NCBI GenBank assembly: GCA_016705235.1
Contig: JADIYP010000006.1
Span: 372,001-436,000 of the forward strand
DNA: 64,000 nt
Direction: 5' to 3'
DNA from: Candidatus Leptovillus affinis
GTDB taxonomy: Bacteria; Chloroflexota; Anaerolineae; Promineifilales; Promineifilaceae
Part shown: in pieces, positions 1 through 8,260 of the stretch
How positions within the stretch are numbered: the stretch's first letter is position 1
Layout: each line of letters opens with the position of its first letter
Program-made: the position numbers and the translations under genes
Notes under the pieces: model-generated
Databases searched by the model: none
The model's input: only the letters and a program-made list of their open reading frames with translations
Told to the model about the DNA's origin: nothing

Positions 1-178
1 TCGTTTCCTCGGTGATGCGATTTTTGGAATAGTCGAATAGAATGTCCTCAAAGCGCAGCGAGAATTTTTGGCAGCGCGCCGGATCGGCGGCAAACAAGTC
101 ACGCATGTGAACGGCCGTCATCTTTTTATGATGCTCTTGCAAAGCCCGCCAGGCAGCGGACAACGTAAGGACTGACAT
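1..178 (-). CDS. pgi: Glucose-6-phosphate isomerase, N-terminal fragment (runs off window)
   Basis: Cytoplasmic glycolytic enzyme interconverting glucose-6-phosphate and fructose-6-phosphate. Only the first 59 residues are in the window, read leftward. They contain 'AAWRALQEHH' near the start, then 'DLFAADPARCQKFS' and 'DYSKNRITEET', which match from memory the start of the E. coli-type enzyme in order and spacing. The ATG at 178-176 is preceded by AAGGAG (190-185) at a 6-nt spacing, so the start is secure. It is divergent from the YitT-like gene across a 128-bp gap that must hold both promoters. The rest of the gene, including the active site, lies outside, so intactness cannot be judged. 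Confidence 0.9.
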   Translation of the reverse strand, partial: MSVLTLSAAWRALQEHHKKMTAVHMRDLFAADPARCQKFSLRFEDILFDYSKNRITEET

Positions 179-306
179 GGTTTACTCCTTCAAATTTTCA
201 GACGCCCTGGCAAAAACAGGTGGCATTCGCCAAAGGTCTACAATAGCCGTAGAATTATCGGTTTTGGATTCTACCGGAAATCAATTAGATAGTTAAGGAA
301 AACCAG

Positions 307-1233
307 ATGACAAAAACAGAGTTTACAAATTTAACTAAAAAACGGTGGCGCGGCAGCAAAAAACTGCTCAAACGCGAAATCCCTCGGATCATTTTATTGG
401 TACTGGGCACAACCTTCATTTCTGTCGGCTATGTCTTGTTCCAGGTCCCCAATCAGATTGTCGCCGGGGGGTTGAGCGGCATCGGCATCATCGTCAACTC
501 TTTCACCGGCTGGCCGCTGGGCCTGATGTACTGGGTGATGAACATTCCCATGCTCATTTTGGGTTTTATGTTCTTGGGCCGCTGGGCCTTTCTGATCCGT
601 ACTTTGTTTGCGGTTACGATTTTTTCGTTTTTGGTGGATTGGTTACAGGTTTTTTTGCCCACGGTATTAACCCCCTACCCCGTCTCCAACGACTTGCTGC
701 TTAGCACCATTTATGGCGGTATTGTCGGCGGCATCGGCGCCGGGCTGCTGTATCGCGCCGGTGGCACGATTGGCGGAACCAGCGTACTCGGCCGTATCTT
801 GCAGCAAAAAACCGGCCTGCCGCTCAGCCAATCCTACATCTTCACCGATGGCACCATTATTCTCGTTGCCGGGATTGTTTTTGGTTGGGAGATTGCTATG
901 TATGGTCTGTTGCTGATGTTTATCAACGGGCTGGCTTCAGATTATGTGATGGAAGGCCCCAGCACCACGCGGGTAGCCACCATTATTACCAATCACCCGG
1001 AAGAAGTGGCCATGGCCGTCATCAAGAATCTCCATCGCGGCGCCAGCTTTTGGCCGGTAACCGGCGGTTACACCGGGGCAACGCGCTACATGATCACCTG
1101 CACCGTCTACCGTTCACAGGTGGTAGACCTGAAAAACACCATCGCCGATGCTGATCCGGAAGCCTTTGTGACAATTGGCCTGAGCCATCATGCGCTGGGG
1201 CAGGGCTTTACGCCGCTTAAACGGGGAATGTGA
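307..1233 (+). CDS. YitT family (DUF161/DUF2179) integral membrane protein
   Basis: A 308-residue inner-membrane protein of the YitT type. About five hydrophobic segments lie between residues 27 and 205, with glycine-rich turns such as 'GGLSGIGIIV' and 'GGIVGGIGAGLLYRAGG'. The last ~90 residues form the soluble DUF2179-like domain ('TTRVATIITNHPEEVAMAVI', 'TGATRYMITCTVYRSQ'). Members are widespread in bacteria; the transported substrate is not established for most of them and cannot be read from sequence. The ATG is preceded by AAGGAAA (about 294-300). Nothing looks truncated. It stands alone on the plus strand between two leftward genes. Confidence 0.85.
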   Translation: MTKTEFTNLTKKRWRGSKKLLKREIPRIILLVLGTTFISVGYVLFQVPNQIVAGGLSGIGIIVNSFTGWPLGLMYWVMNIPMLILGFMFLGRWAFLIRTLFAVTIFSFLVDWLQVFLPTVLTPYPVSNDLLLSTIYGGIVGGIGAGLLYRAGGTIGGTSVLGRILQQKTGLPLSQSYIFTDGTIILVAGIVFGWEIAMYGLLLMFINGLASDYVMEGPSTTRVATIITNHPEEVAMAVIKNLHRGASFWPVTGGYTGATRYMITCTVYRSQVVDLKNTIADADPEAFVTIGLSHHALGQGFTPLKRGM

Positions 1234-1257
1234 AGTGGCAGGAGAGTGGTTGTTGGA

Positions 1258-1301
1258 GGAGTGATGCGTGAAGCGTGATGCGTGATGCGTGCGTGATGCG
1301 T
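1258..1301. repeat. Short tandem repeat 'gcgtgatgcgtgatgcgt' (family F)
   Basis: Degenerate tandem copies of GTGATGC/GTGAAGC follow the stop of the YitT-like gene. The same words recur at 15898-15977 and 51467-51514, where they form inverted pairs (gcgtgatgcgtga against tcacgcatcacgc). This copy lacks the complementary arm nearby. The gap up to the lipoate ligase stop at 1371 holds nothing else recognisable. Confidence 0.6.
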
Positions 1302-1370
1302 GACAAGAGGTCAGCACGCAGCACGTCTCAATAAAACGTTTTCGCCTGAATGCTCAAGGTCCGCCAATTT

Positions 1371-2339
1371 TTAGTAGAGCAGGTTTAAGAGAAGCTCGGT
1401 TGGTACTTCGGGGATGGGTCCGAAGTCGTGGAGCGCCTGTGCCAGGGCGGCAGGCTCGTAGCGCAGGCCGGTAAGATGTGTTTGTAATGGTTCAGCGGTT
1501 GGCAGGCCGGTGAGGGTGATGGTGAGGATACGGCCGTTCTTCACCTCCACCACCGCCCCCACTTCGCCATCGCCCCAGGGCAGGCGTTTTTGCACCGTAA
1601 AGTGCGGCGAACGGCCGATATTCCATTCCCAGGTATCGTAACGCTCAGCTTTAATTTGCCGGATGTGGGTCCAGTCGACGGCCGTTAACGGCAGCGTCGG
1701 CACCGCTTCCCCGCCAAAAATAGCCGCCAACAGCGCCGCCCGCAGCCCGGCCACGTCCAACTGCGGCAGCCAGGCGCGAATATTGGTCACCTGCGCCCGA
1801 ATCGACTGCACCGCCTTCGACTCAATCTGCGCCTGCCGCGGATTCAACGCCCGCAGCAAAGCCTCCAGGTCGCTGTCAAACAAAATCGTGCCGTGGCTGA
1901 CCATGCGATCCCGCGCCAAATACTGCGCATTGCCAGAGATTTTTTTGCCGGCGGCATAAATATCGCTCTTGCCATGCAGTTCCGCCGGTACGCCCAGGTC
2001 ATTCAGGGCGCGAATGACCGGCTCGGTAAACAGGCGAAAGTTGTGCAAATCCCGCGAGCCGTTGGTGATGAAACTGAAATTGAGATTGCCCAAATCGTGG
2101 TAAACCGCCCCGCCGCCCGACAAACGGCGCACCACATGAACGTGATGGGCCGCCACATAATCAGGATCAATCTCTTCCAAGGTGTTCTGGTTACGTCCCA
2201 CAATCACCGACGGTTCATTGACGTAGAAAAGCAACAGCGCCTCGTCGATGCGTTTATGCCGCAGCAAATATTCTTCCAACGCCAGGTTGAAGCGCGGGTC
2301 GGTTGTGTTCTGGTTATCAACGTAAATCATCTTCATCAT
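1371..2339 (-). CDS. lplA: Lipoate-protein ligase A
   Basis: Cytoplasmic enzyme that adenylates lipoate and attaches it to the lipoyl lysine of 2-oxoacid dehydrogenases or the glycine-cleavage H protein. The 322-residue product has the family core: 'SVIVGRNQNTLEEI', the glycine-rich 'RRLSGGGAVYHDLGNLNFSF', then 'KSDIYAAGKKISGNAQYL' with the catalytic lysine, and a C-terminal accessory region after residue ~250. Length fits LplA with its small C-terminal domain. The start lies in an ATG cluster (2339, 2336, 2330) and could be any of these. It follows the hydrolase gene by 27 bp on the same strand, so the two are probably cotranscribed; the functional link is unclear. Confidence 0.88.
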   Translation of the reverse strand: MMKMIYVDNQNTTDPRFNLALEEYLLRHKRIDEALLLFYVNEPSVIVGRNQNTLEEIDPDYVAAHHVHVVRRLSGGGAVYHDLGNLNFSFITNGSRDLHNFRLFTEPVIRALNDLGVPAELHGKSDIYAAGKKISGNAQYLARDRMVSHGTILFDSDLEALLRALNPRQAQIESKAVQSIRAQVTNIRAWLPQLDVAGLRAALLAAIFGGEAVPTLPLTAVDWTHIRQIKAERYDTWEWNIGRSPHFTVQKRLPWGDGEVGAVVEVKNGRILTITLTGLPTAEPLQTHLTGLRYEPAALAQALHDFGPIPEVPTELLLNLLY

Positions 2340-2366
2340 CTACCACGCGGCGAGAATAACGGCCGT

Positions 2367-3860
2367 TTACCCCACCAGCGGGAACACCGCCAAAATAAGC
2401 CAGCTAAAAAAGAGCGCGCCGCCCAAACCATTGGCCCAGGCATCGTCGATGGCCGCACCGGCAAGGGCCAGAATGCCCACCACAACCGGAATAACCGGCA
2501 CAACCAGGGCCAAAAAGAACAAATCGGGAACCAGCATAACCATGACCAGCAGCCCGGACACCAGCACCGCGCACTGCCACGCCCACCAACCCAGGCGCTG
2601 CCAGCCGCCTGCGCCCTGATTGACCAAACCGGCGGCCAACAACCAGGGGAAAAAAGCCACGGCCAACGGCAGCCAGCGCAGCAGTCTTACGGGAATGAGG
2701 AACCAGGGCAGCCAGACCCATTGGCTGAGCAGCCCAAACGCCAGCCATAAGAAGGCAAACGCCGCCGCGCCCCACGCCACACTGGGCCAGGTAGGCGGCG
2801 TCAACCGGAAGCCGGTCAGCAGCCAGACCAGGCCCACGATAAAAAACCACATGCCCAAACCGCCGCCAACGGCCAGACCACCAATAGCCGCCAGGCTAAA
2901 GAACTGACTCAACAGCCAGAGTACGGCCGTTCCCACCGCCACGCCAGCCGCCAGGCCCAACCAATACCACGGCCGTCGCCGCCCTAAACCACGCTGTACG
3001 CGTCCATCCGGCAGCAGCGGCGACAGCGCCAGCAAGCCTACCAACCAGCCGGCCAGATGCAGGCCATACCAGATGATGCGCGTATCGCGGTAATCGCTGG
3101 CCCGCTGCACGCCAAACACCTGATTCAACCAATCCAAGGCCGTGCTGTGGCTGAACCAGCGGAACAATATCGAAATATGCTCGGCGTTGGGCACAACCAC
3201 CAGCGCCCGTCCCAGGTCGGCGGACAGATCGGGGTTTGCGCCGCCCGCTCTGGCGAGCAAGTCCTGGGCGTTGGCCACAAACGGCGCTTCCAGGCTGCCG
3301 GCCATCAGCAAGAAGTTGCGTGGCCAGGCCGGGCTGACGTCTGCGCCGGTAGGTGATATGGCCACGGCTGCCCGGTATAACTCGCCGTGATCAACGGCCG
3401 TTTGCATCGTTGCCCCGCTGCCCATCGAATGACCCAACACGGCCAACTGCGTGGGGTCGATTTCCGGCTGAGATTGGAGAACGGCCGTAGCCACAGCCAG
3501 TTCATCCGCCAACACCGGCGCATCCGGCGTTAACGGCGCTGCATTCGCCCCGTGTCCGGCAAAATCCAGCAGCACCACGCCATAACCGGCGTGCGCCAGC
3601 GTATATCCATACGCCAACATCAACTGCTGCGAGCCGGAAAAACCATGCCCAATCACCACCCCCGGCACGTTTTGCGCGTCTTCAGCCACCATAAAGCGCA
3701 GCGGCACGCCAGCTTGATCCACCTGGCGCACCACCAGGCCAGACGACGCGGCCAACACCTGCCGCCAGGACACGGCAATCATTACCAGCGCCAGCAGCGC
3801 CAGCACCAGACGAACAGGACTTAATTTTGCGCGTATTTTTGCCATCGGCATCCTCATCAT
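2367..3860 (-). CDS. Alpha/beta hydrolase fused to a C-terminal multi-span membrane domain
   Basis: A 497-residue fusion. Residues ~17-37 form an N-terminal anchor. Residues ~40-250 are an alpha/beta-hydrolase fold with 'VIGHGFSGSQQ', 'LLDFAGHGANA' and the nucleophile elbow 'GHSMGSG' (Ser145); a likely catalytic His is in 'VVPNAEHISILF'. From ~260 to the end there are seven or eight hydrophobic spans rich in Trp, Leu and Gly. The hydrolase part probably sits outside the membrane, an inference from the anchor. The substrate is unknown. Four ATGs cluster at the start; the one at 3845 (MAKIRAK) has the better Shine-Dalgarno (GAGG), so the protein may be five residues shorter. First gene of a likely two-gene unit with lplA. 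Confidence 0.75.
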   Translation of the reverse strand: MMRMPMAKIRAKLSPVRLVLALLALVMIAVSWRQVLAASSGLVVRQVDQAGVPLRFMVAEDAQNVPGVVIGHGFSGSQQLMLAYGYTLAHAGYGVVLLDFAGHGANAAPLTPDAPVLADELAVATAVLQSQPEIDPTQLAVLGHSMGSGATMQTAVDHGELYRAAVAISPTGADVSPAWPRNFLLMAGSLEAPFVANAQDLLARAGGANPDLSADLGRALVVVPNAEHISILFRWFSHSTALDWLNQVFGVQRASDYRDTRIIWYGLHLAGWLVGLLALSPLLPDGRVQRGLGRRRPWYWLGLAAGVAVGTAVLWLLSQFFSLAAIGGLAVGGGLGMWFFIVGLVWLLTGFRLTPPTWPSVAWGAAAFAFLWLAFGLLSQWVWLPWFLIPVRLLRWLPLAVAFFPWLLAAGLVNQGAGGWQRLGWWAWQCAVLVSGLLVMVMLVPDLFFLALVVPVIPVVVGILALAGAAIDDAWANGLGGALFFSWLILAVFPLVG

Positions 3861-3932
3861 TGGGTTTGGGGGATCATACTGGTAAAATCCCGTTCAACCA
3901 AACAGTTCGGGTTAAAAGATTTTACCCCGACA

Positions 3933-3965
3933 AGATTGGTCCAGTCTCGGAGATTGGACCAATCT
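3933..3965. repeat. Inverted repeat 'agattggtcca...tggaccaatct' (family D)
   Basis: A 33-bp near-palindrome (one arm has 'cagtct' for 'caatct') in the divergent gap 3861-4107. It recurs as a perfect hairpin at 5179-5211 and in a variant at 44793-44825, always outside genes. It is followed at 3973-4000 by a low-complexity 'gctctagctct' tract. It has no T-run and is not a classical terminator. Confidence 0.6.
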
Positions 3966-4007
3966 GCAACTGCTCTCTAGCTCTAGCTCTCGCTCTAGCT
4001 ACTTCCA

Positions 4008-4100
4008 CAGGAGACATCATGAGTGGTCTAACCCACCACCACGAATGAAAAGGTTGAGATTTGTCAAATCTTAAAGATTTGACAAATCTATTTTCAAGGG
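4008..4100 (+). repeat. 93-bp dispersed element, copy 1 (inverted copy at 59369-59461)
   Basis: This 93-bp stretch is the reverse complement of 59369-59461 with one mismatch in the loop of its hairpin. It contains 'gagtggtctaacccaccacc' followed by the palindrome agatttgtcaaatct/agatttgacaaatct (4057-4089). The right end supplies the AAGGGAG used as ribosome-binding site by the next gene. No reading frame of note is present. It may be a small non-autonomous mobile element or a recent duplication. Confidence 0.75.
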
Positions 4101-4107
4101 AGACTTG

Positions 4108-5166
4108 ATGAATAACTGGTTATTGTATGGCGCATATGGATATACCGGGCGACTTCTGGCCGAGGAAGCGATCAAACGAGGCCACAAACCCATTCTGGCC
4201 GGACGGGATGCGCAGAAAACGGCCGTTCTCGCCCAACAACTCAACCTCGACCACATCGCCCTGGACCTGACCGACAGCGAAAAACTGCATCAGGTGGTGG
4301 CCGGGGTGGACCTGGTGCTGCACGCCGCCGGCCCCTTCATTCACACCAGCGAGCCGATGGTGCAGGCTTGCCTGGCCGGACAAACCCATTACCTGGACAT
4401 TACCGGCGAAATTCCGGTCTTTGAAAACACGCTGTCTTACGACGCCCACGCCCGCGAGCAGGGAATCGCCCTGGTATCCGGCGTCGGTTTCGATATTGTG
4501 CCGACAGACTGTCTGGGCAGTTATGTCGCGGCTCAACTGCCCGGCGCGACCCACCTGGAACTCGCCTTCATGGGTTTAGCGCGGGCCAGTTCCGGCACGG
4601 CCAAGACCATGTTGGCCATGATGGCCGATATGCCGCAAGCGGGATTGGTGCGGCGCAACGGCCGTCTCGAACCAATACCCTTTGGCACAGGCCAAAAAGA
4701 GGTGCTGTTCAGCAACGGCCGTACCCGCGCCGTCGTGCCCATCCCCTGGGGCGATTTGGCCACCGCCCAGCTTTCCACCGGCATCCCCAACGTTACCGCC
4801 TACATGGCCATCTCGCTGCCGCCAGGAACGCGCGTCTTGTCGCCGTTGTTTCAGCGCCTGATGAAGGTTGGCCTGATGCGCCGCGCCAGCGGGAAACTGG
4901 TCGATTGGGTGATCAGCGGGCCGGATGAAGAGATGCGGCAAACAGCGCGCAGCTATCTCTGGGCCTGCGCCACCGACGAAGCCGGCCACAAACGAGAAGC
5001 CTGGCTGGAAACCCTGGAGGCGTACCGGTTAACGGCCGTATCCGGCATCCTGGCCGTCGAAAAAACACTCACCCACCACCCGGTCGGCGCGCTAACGCCA
5101 TCGCTGGCCTTTGGCGCGGATTTTGTCCTGGAAATTGAGGCCACACGCCGGATCGACGCGCTGTAA
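4108..5166 (+). CDS. Saccharopine-dehydrogenase-like NAD(P)-binding oxidoreductase (trans-acting enoyl reductase type)
   Basis: A cytoplasmic Rossmann-fold protein of 352 residues. The N-terminus carries a GxxGxxG nucleotide-binding motif in 'LYGAYGYTGRLLAEEAIKRG', then 'ILAGRDAQKTAVLAQQL' and 'VLHAAGPFIHTSEPMVQACL', typical of the saccharopine dehydrogenase / trans-acting enoyl reductase superfamily. The substrate cannot be deduced; many bacterial members are generic reductases. ATG 4108 is chosen over the adjacent TTG at 4105 because AAGGGAG (4096-4102) lies 5 nt upstream. That ribosome-binding site lies in the 93-bp dispersed element. The reading frame is intact and the length is normal. 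Confidence 0.75.
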   Translation: MNNWLLYGAYGYTGRLLAEEAIKRGHKPILAGRDAQKTAVLAQQLNLDHIALDLTDSEKLHQVVAGVDLVLHAAGPFIHTSEPMVQACLAGQTHYLDITGEIPVFENTLSYDAHAREQGIALVSGVGFDIVPTDCLGSYVAAQLPGATHLELAFMGLARASSGTAKTMLAMMADMPQAGLVRRNGRLEPIPFGTGQKEVLFSNGRTRAVVPIPWGDLATAQLSTGIPNVTAYMAISLPPGTRVLSPLFQRLMKVGLMRRASGKLVDWVISGPDEEMRQTARSYLWACATDEAGHKREAWLETLEAYRLTAVSGILAVEKTLTHHPVGALTPSLAFGADFVLEIEATRRIDAL

Positions 5167-5178
5167 TGCGCGTGGCTA

Positions 5179-5211
5179 AGATTGGACCAATCTTGAAGAT
5201 TGGTCCAATCT
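5179..5211. repeat. Hairpin 'agattggaccaatct...agattggtccaatct' (family D)
   Basis: A perfect 15-bp-arm palindrome with a 3-nt loop, between the saccharopine-like gene and the sensor kinase. It has no T-tract. It belongs to the same family as 3933-3965 and could act as an mRNA-stabilising or weak terminating hairpin. Confidence 0.7.
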
Positions 5212-5230
5212 ACCCCAACCTATACCCGCC

Positions 5231-6655
5231 ATGAAAAAACAAATCCAAGGCCGATGGGCGTTACGGCCGTTCTCCTTCTTGCTGGCCTTCCTGGTGGTCA
5301 GCGTCATCACCGCCGGGTTTTGGTGGCTGCGCGAAGACCTGACGCTGGCCAACATCTCGCTCATTTACATCATCGGCACCTTTGTGGTTGCCGTGTGGCT
5401 CGGAACCGGGCCATCATTGGCCGCCGCGTTTTACACCTTCTTTTGTTTCAACTTTTTCCTTATCAAGCCTTATTACACGCTAAAAGTCGAAGACCCACGG
5501 GAACTGATCGATCTGCTGGTTTACCTGCTGGTGGCAGTCATTGCCAGCCAATTGGCCGCTTATGCCCGCGAACAGGCCGAGGCCGCCCGCCGCCATGCCG
5601 CCGAACAAAATATCTTATACAGCCTCAGCAGCGCCTTCAACCAGTTAACCGATCAGGCCAGCATCAGCCAGACGCTGGAGCAGCAGTTGCCGGTTTATCT
5701 GCCGGTAAGCCAGGTGGAGATGCTGCCGGAAGCAGAAAAGAACGCCTACACGGGCCGGCCAGACGATGAGCCGACGACTTCCTATCTGATATTACAAACC
5801 GGGGACACAATTTATGGCACGCTGCGGGTGGTGTTTACGGCCGTGCCCACCGATTCCCAGATGCGCCTGCTGATGGCCTGCACCGTACAAGCGGCGATGG
5901 CCTTGCAGCGCATCCAACTCACGGAAAGCGCGCAGCGCAGCCACACCCTGGAAGAAGCCGACCGGCTGAAAACAGCCCTGCTGCGCGCCGTTTCCCACGA
6001 TTTGCGCACGCCGCTCACCATCATCAAAACCTCCGCCGATAATTTAATCGACCTGCACACCCGTCTGCCGGAGGCGGAACAATTGGAGATGATTCAGACC
6101 ATCAGCAGCGAAGCCGATCATTTGAACCTGTTGGTGGGCAACTTGCTGGATATGTCGCGGCTGCAAGCCGGGGCTATGACCATCAACCGCCACTGGAATA
6201 CGTTGGAAGAGGTGGCCGGCGACGTGGCGGCGCGGGTCTGGCAGCGGCATCAGGCGGAACGGCTGTGGCTGAATTTCCCCGATGATTACCCGCTGGCGCA
6301 GTTTGATTATGGGTTGGTGCTGCAGGCGGTTAGCAACGTGGTGGAGAACGCTCTGCGCTATGAACCGCCCACCTCACTGGTGGAAATTCGCGGCGAATCT
6401 GACGCCGCCGAGGTACGGCTGCTGATGATCAATCATGGTCCCACCATTCCTGATGAGCTGAAAGAGCAGGTGATGGCCCCGTTTTTTCATGGCAAAGACG
6501 GCCGTATCGGCCTGGGCCTGGCCATTAGCAAAGGGATTGTAGATTTGCATCACGGCCGTATGTGGGTGGAAGACACGCCCAATGGCGGGGCCACCTTCGT
6601 CCTGGCGCTGCCCCGCGAAGGGTCCACCCCGCCGCTGCGCGAGGGAGTTAGCTGA
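5231..6655 (+). CDS. KdpD-like sensor histidine kinase lacking the N-terminal KdpD/Usp region
   Basis: A 474-residue membrane histidine kinase. Residues ~10-115 form the four-span DUF4118 region of KdpD ('LANISLIYIIGTFVVAVWLG', 'FNFFLIKPYYTL'). A degenerate GAF-like region follows (~130-230), then the phosphoacceptor box 'SHDLRTPLTIIKTSADNL' (His256), the N box 'VVENALRY' and the G boxes 'GRIGLGLAISKGIVDLHHG'. Full KdpD has about 400 extra N-terminal residues (KdpD and Usp domains), missing here. The TGA overlaps the next ATG by one base (6655), so kinase and regulator are translationally coupled. Probable role is sensing K+ or turgor, by homology and because a KimA-type importer lies downstream. 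Confidence 0.85.
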   Translation: MKKQIQGRWALRPFSFLLAFLVVSVITAGFWWLREDLTLANISLIYIIGTFVVAVWLGTGPSLAAAFYTFFCFNFFLIKPYYTLKVEDPRELIDLLVYLLVAVIASQLAAYAREQAEAARRHAAEQNILYSLSSAFNQLTDQASISQTLEQQLPVYLPVSQVEMLPEAEKNAYTGRPDDEPTTSYLILQTGDTIYGTLRVVFTAVPTDSQMRLLMACTVQAAMALQRIQLTESAQRSHTLEEADRLKTALLRAVSHDLRTPLTIIKTSADNLIDLHTRLPEAEQLEMIQTISSEADHLNLLVGNLLDMSRLQAGAMTINRHWNTLEEVAGDVAARVWQRHQAERLWLNFPDDYPLAQFDYGLVLQAVSNVVENALRYEPPTSLVEIRGESDAAEVRLLMINHGPTIPDELKEQVMAPFFHGKDGRIGLGLAISKGIVDLHHGRMWVEDTPNGGATFVLALPREGSTPPLREGVS

Positions 6656-7356
6656 TGTTGATTCTGGTTGTGGATGATGAACCACAAATTCGCAAATTGT
6701 TGCAGACCGGCCTGAGCGGGTATGGTTATCAGGTAATCACGGCGGCAAATGGACAGGAAGCGCTAACGGCCGTAGCCCAACGCCAACCCAATGCCGTCAT
6801 CCTGGACATCTCCTTGGGGTCGGAGCCGGATGGGTTGGACGTGTGCCGCCGCCTGCGCGAATGGAGCCAGGTGCCTATTGTGATGCTCTCGGTGCGCAGC
6901 GGTGAAACCAGCAAGGTAGCCGCCCTGGACGCCGGGGCCGATGATTACCTGACCAAACCCTTTGGCATGGAAGAACTGCGGGCGCGGATTCAGGCTGTGC
7001 TGCGGCGGGCGTCCATGGAACCGGCGTCATCGCCAACGGCCGTTATCCACAGCGGCGACTTAATGATCGATCTGGCCAACCGGCGGGTCACCGTCAACCA
7101 GCAGGAAGTCCACTTCACCCCCTTTGAATACGACATCCTGCGCCTGCTGGCGACACATCCCGGGCAAATCATGACCCATCAAACCATCCTCGCTCAGGTA
7201 TGGGGCAGCGATTACCAGGACATGACGCACTACATCCGCATCTACGTCAACCAGATTCGCAAAAAGCTGGGCGAAAACCCCGCCGCCAACCTGCGCTACA
7301 TCCTCACCGAACCGGGCATCGGCTACCGGTTCGTAGAACGCCACCCCAAACCCTAA
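6655..7356 (+). CDS. OmpR/KdpE-family response regulator
   Basis: A 233-residue cytoplasmic transcription regulator. Residues 1-120 are a receiver domain with the acidic pair in 'VVDDEPQIRKLL', phospho-acceptor Asp51 in 'AVILDISLG', Thr/Ser in 'IVMLSVRSGE' and Lys in 'YLTKPFGMEELRARI'. Residues ~130-228 are an OmpR-type winged helix ('HFTPFEYDILRLLATHPGQI', 'YIRIYVNQIRKKLG'). It is coupled to the upstream KdpD-like kinase and is probably KdpE-like. Its stop codon TAA lies inside the first 'aaaccctaagggtt' repeat, so the C-terminal 'KP' is encoded by the repeat. Likely targets are the 11-bp-phased TCTTTAC repeats 330 bp downstream, ahead of the Usp/KimA genes. Confidence 0.88.
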   Translation: MLILVVDDEPQIRKLLQTGLSGYGYQVITAANGQEALTAVAQRQPNAVILDISLGSEPDGLDVCRRLREWSQVPIVMLSVRSGETSKVAALDAGADDYLTKPFGMEELRARIQAVLRRASMEPASSPTAVIHSGDLMIDLANRRVTVNQQEVHFTPFEYDILRLLATHPGQIMTHQTILAQVWGSDYQDMTHYIRIYVNQIRKKLGENPAANLRYILTEPGIGYRFVERHPKP

Positions 7357-7676
7357 GGGTTTTCCCCCGATTGATCAAAACGCCCACCAACCAAACCCTT
7401 AGGGTTTTCCCTCGAGAAATCAAAACCCCCACCAACAAACCCTAAGGGTTTTCTCTCGAGTAATTAAAACCCCCACCAACCAAACCCTTAGGGTTTTCCC
7501 TCGAGAAATCAAAACCCCCACCAACAAACCCTAAGGGTTTTCTCTCGAGTAATTAAAACCCCCACCAACCAAACCCTTAGGGTTTTCCCTCGAGAAATCA
7601 AAACGCCCACCAACAAACCCTAAGGGTTTTCTCTCGAGTAATTAAAACCCCCACCAACAAACCCTTAGGGTTTTCC
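7348..7676. repeat. Array of eight ~44.5-bp repeats with 'aaaccctaagggttt' cores (family A)
   Basis: Repeat cores start at 7348, 7393, 7437, 7482, 7526, 7571, 7615 and 7659, a regular alternation of 45 and 44 bp that gives an 89-bp higher-order unit. Odd and even copies carry the core in opposite orientations (ccctaaggg and cccttaggg) followed by 'ctcgag' and 'ccaccaac'. The flanks are not unique spacers, so this is not CRISPR. Adjacent copies can pair as hairpins. The array fills most of the 433-bp gap after the response regulator. Confidence 0.85.
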
Positions 7677-7686
7677 TCTCCCCCCG

Positions 7687-7737
7687 TCTTTACAAAATCT
7701 TTACGCCTTCCCCCTCTTTCCCTGACACGATCTTTAC
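7687..7737 (+). promoter_or_regulatory. Candidate response-regulator sites: TCTTTAC direct repeats phased by 11 bp
   Basis: TCTTTAC occurs at 7687-7693, 7698-7704 and 7731-7737. The spacings are 11 and 33 bp, that is one and three helical turns. Direct half-sites at 11-bp spacing are the usual layout for OmpR/PhoB/KdpE-family regulators. They lie 53-103 bp upstream of the Usp-like start codon. Assignment to the adjacent KdpE-like regulator is inference. Confidence 0.45.
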
Positions 7738-7789
7738 GGCCGTGCCCTTACAATCCTAACAGGTGTTAAACACAAAAAGGAGTTGAGCT

Positions 7790-8260
7790 ATGCCACCAAC
7801 AAAATTAATGATTGTGTTAGGCGAACGACAATGGACCATGCAAGCGCTGCACCTGGCCTGCGCCATGGCGCGGCGGCAGAATGTAACCCTGATCCTCGTC
7901 AAGATGGTCCCGGTCGTGCATCCCCAAATGCTGGGCACGGCCGCCGGCAGCCTGCACTTTAGCCTGCAAGACGAACAAGAACTGCAAGAATATGCCGCCA
8001 CGGCCGAAGATTACGGCGTAAGATTTGATCTGACTGTCTGCCAATATGCCAGCTTTCATCACGCAGTGGTGGATGCAGCCGAACAATTGGCGGTAACGGC
8101 CGTATTCGCCACCATCCCCCACAGCCACATACCCTTCTGGGTCCCTATCAATCGCTGGTGGCTGCGTCTACAGCTCAACTGGCGCAACCGCCATCTTTAC
8201 ACATTAGAACAATCCGGCGGCGATCTGGAATGGACACCCGCAATCCTCTTTCACAAATAA
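7790..8260 (+). CDS. Universal stress protein-like (Usp) small protein
   Basis: A 156-residue protein with a Usp-like alpha/beta pattern: 'KLMIVLGERQWTMQALHLAC', 'VTLILVKMVPVVHP', 'AEDYGVRFDLTVCQYASFHH' and 'AAEQLAVTAVFATI'. The classical Usp ATP-binding G2xG9xG(S/T) motif is not evident, so nucleotide binding is doubtful. ATG 7790 has AAAGGAG seven bases upstream. It lies downstream of the phased TCTTTAC repeats and 284 bp before the KimA-like importer. Because KdpD normally carries a Usp domain and the KdpD-like kinase here lacks one, this protein may be a detached sensor partner; this is inference only. Confidence 0.65.
   Translation: MPPTKLMIVLGERQWTMQALHLACAMARRQNVTLILVKMVPVVHPQMLGTAAGSLHFSLQDEQELQEYAATAEDYGVRFDLTVCQYASFHHAVVDAAEQLAVTAVFATIPHSHIPFWVPINRWWLRLQLNWRNRHLYTLEQSGGDLEWTPAILFHK

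Noticed and set aside
1893..2750. Rightward 285-codon frame opposite the lipoate ligase and hydrolase genes
   Set aside because: Antisense shadow of two well-supported genes; Gln/His/Arg-rich composition with no recognisable fold.
7348..7676. Possible CRISPR array (regular short repeats)
   Set aside because: The sequences between cores are repeated too, cores alternate orientation, and no cas genes are present. The same applies to 27763-28233, 12227-12893 and 43443-43640.
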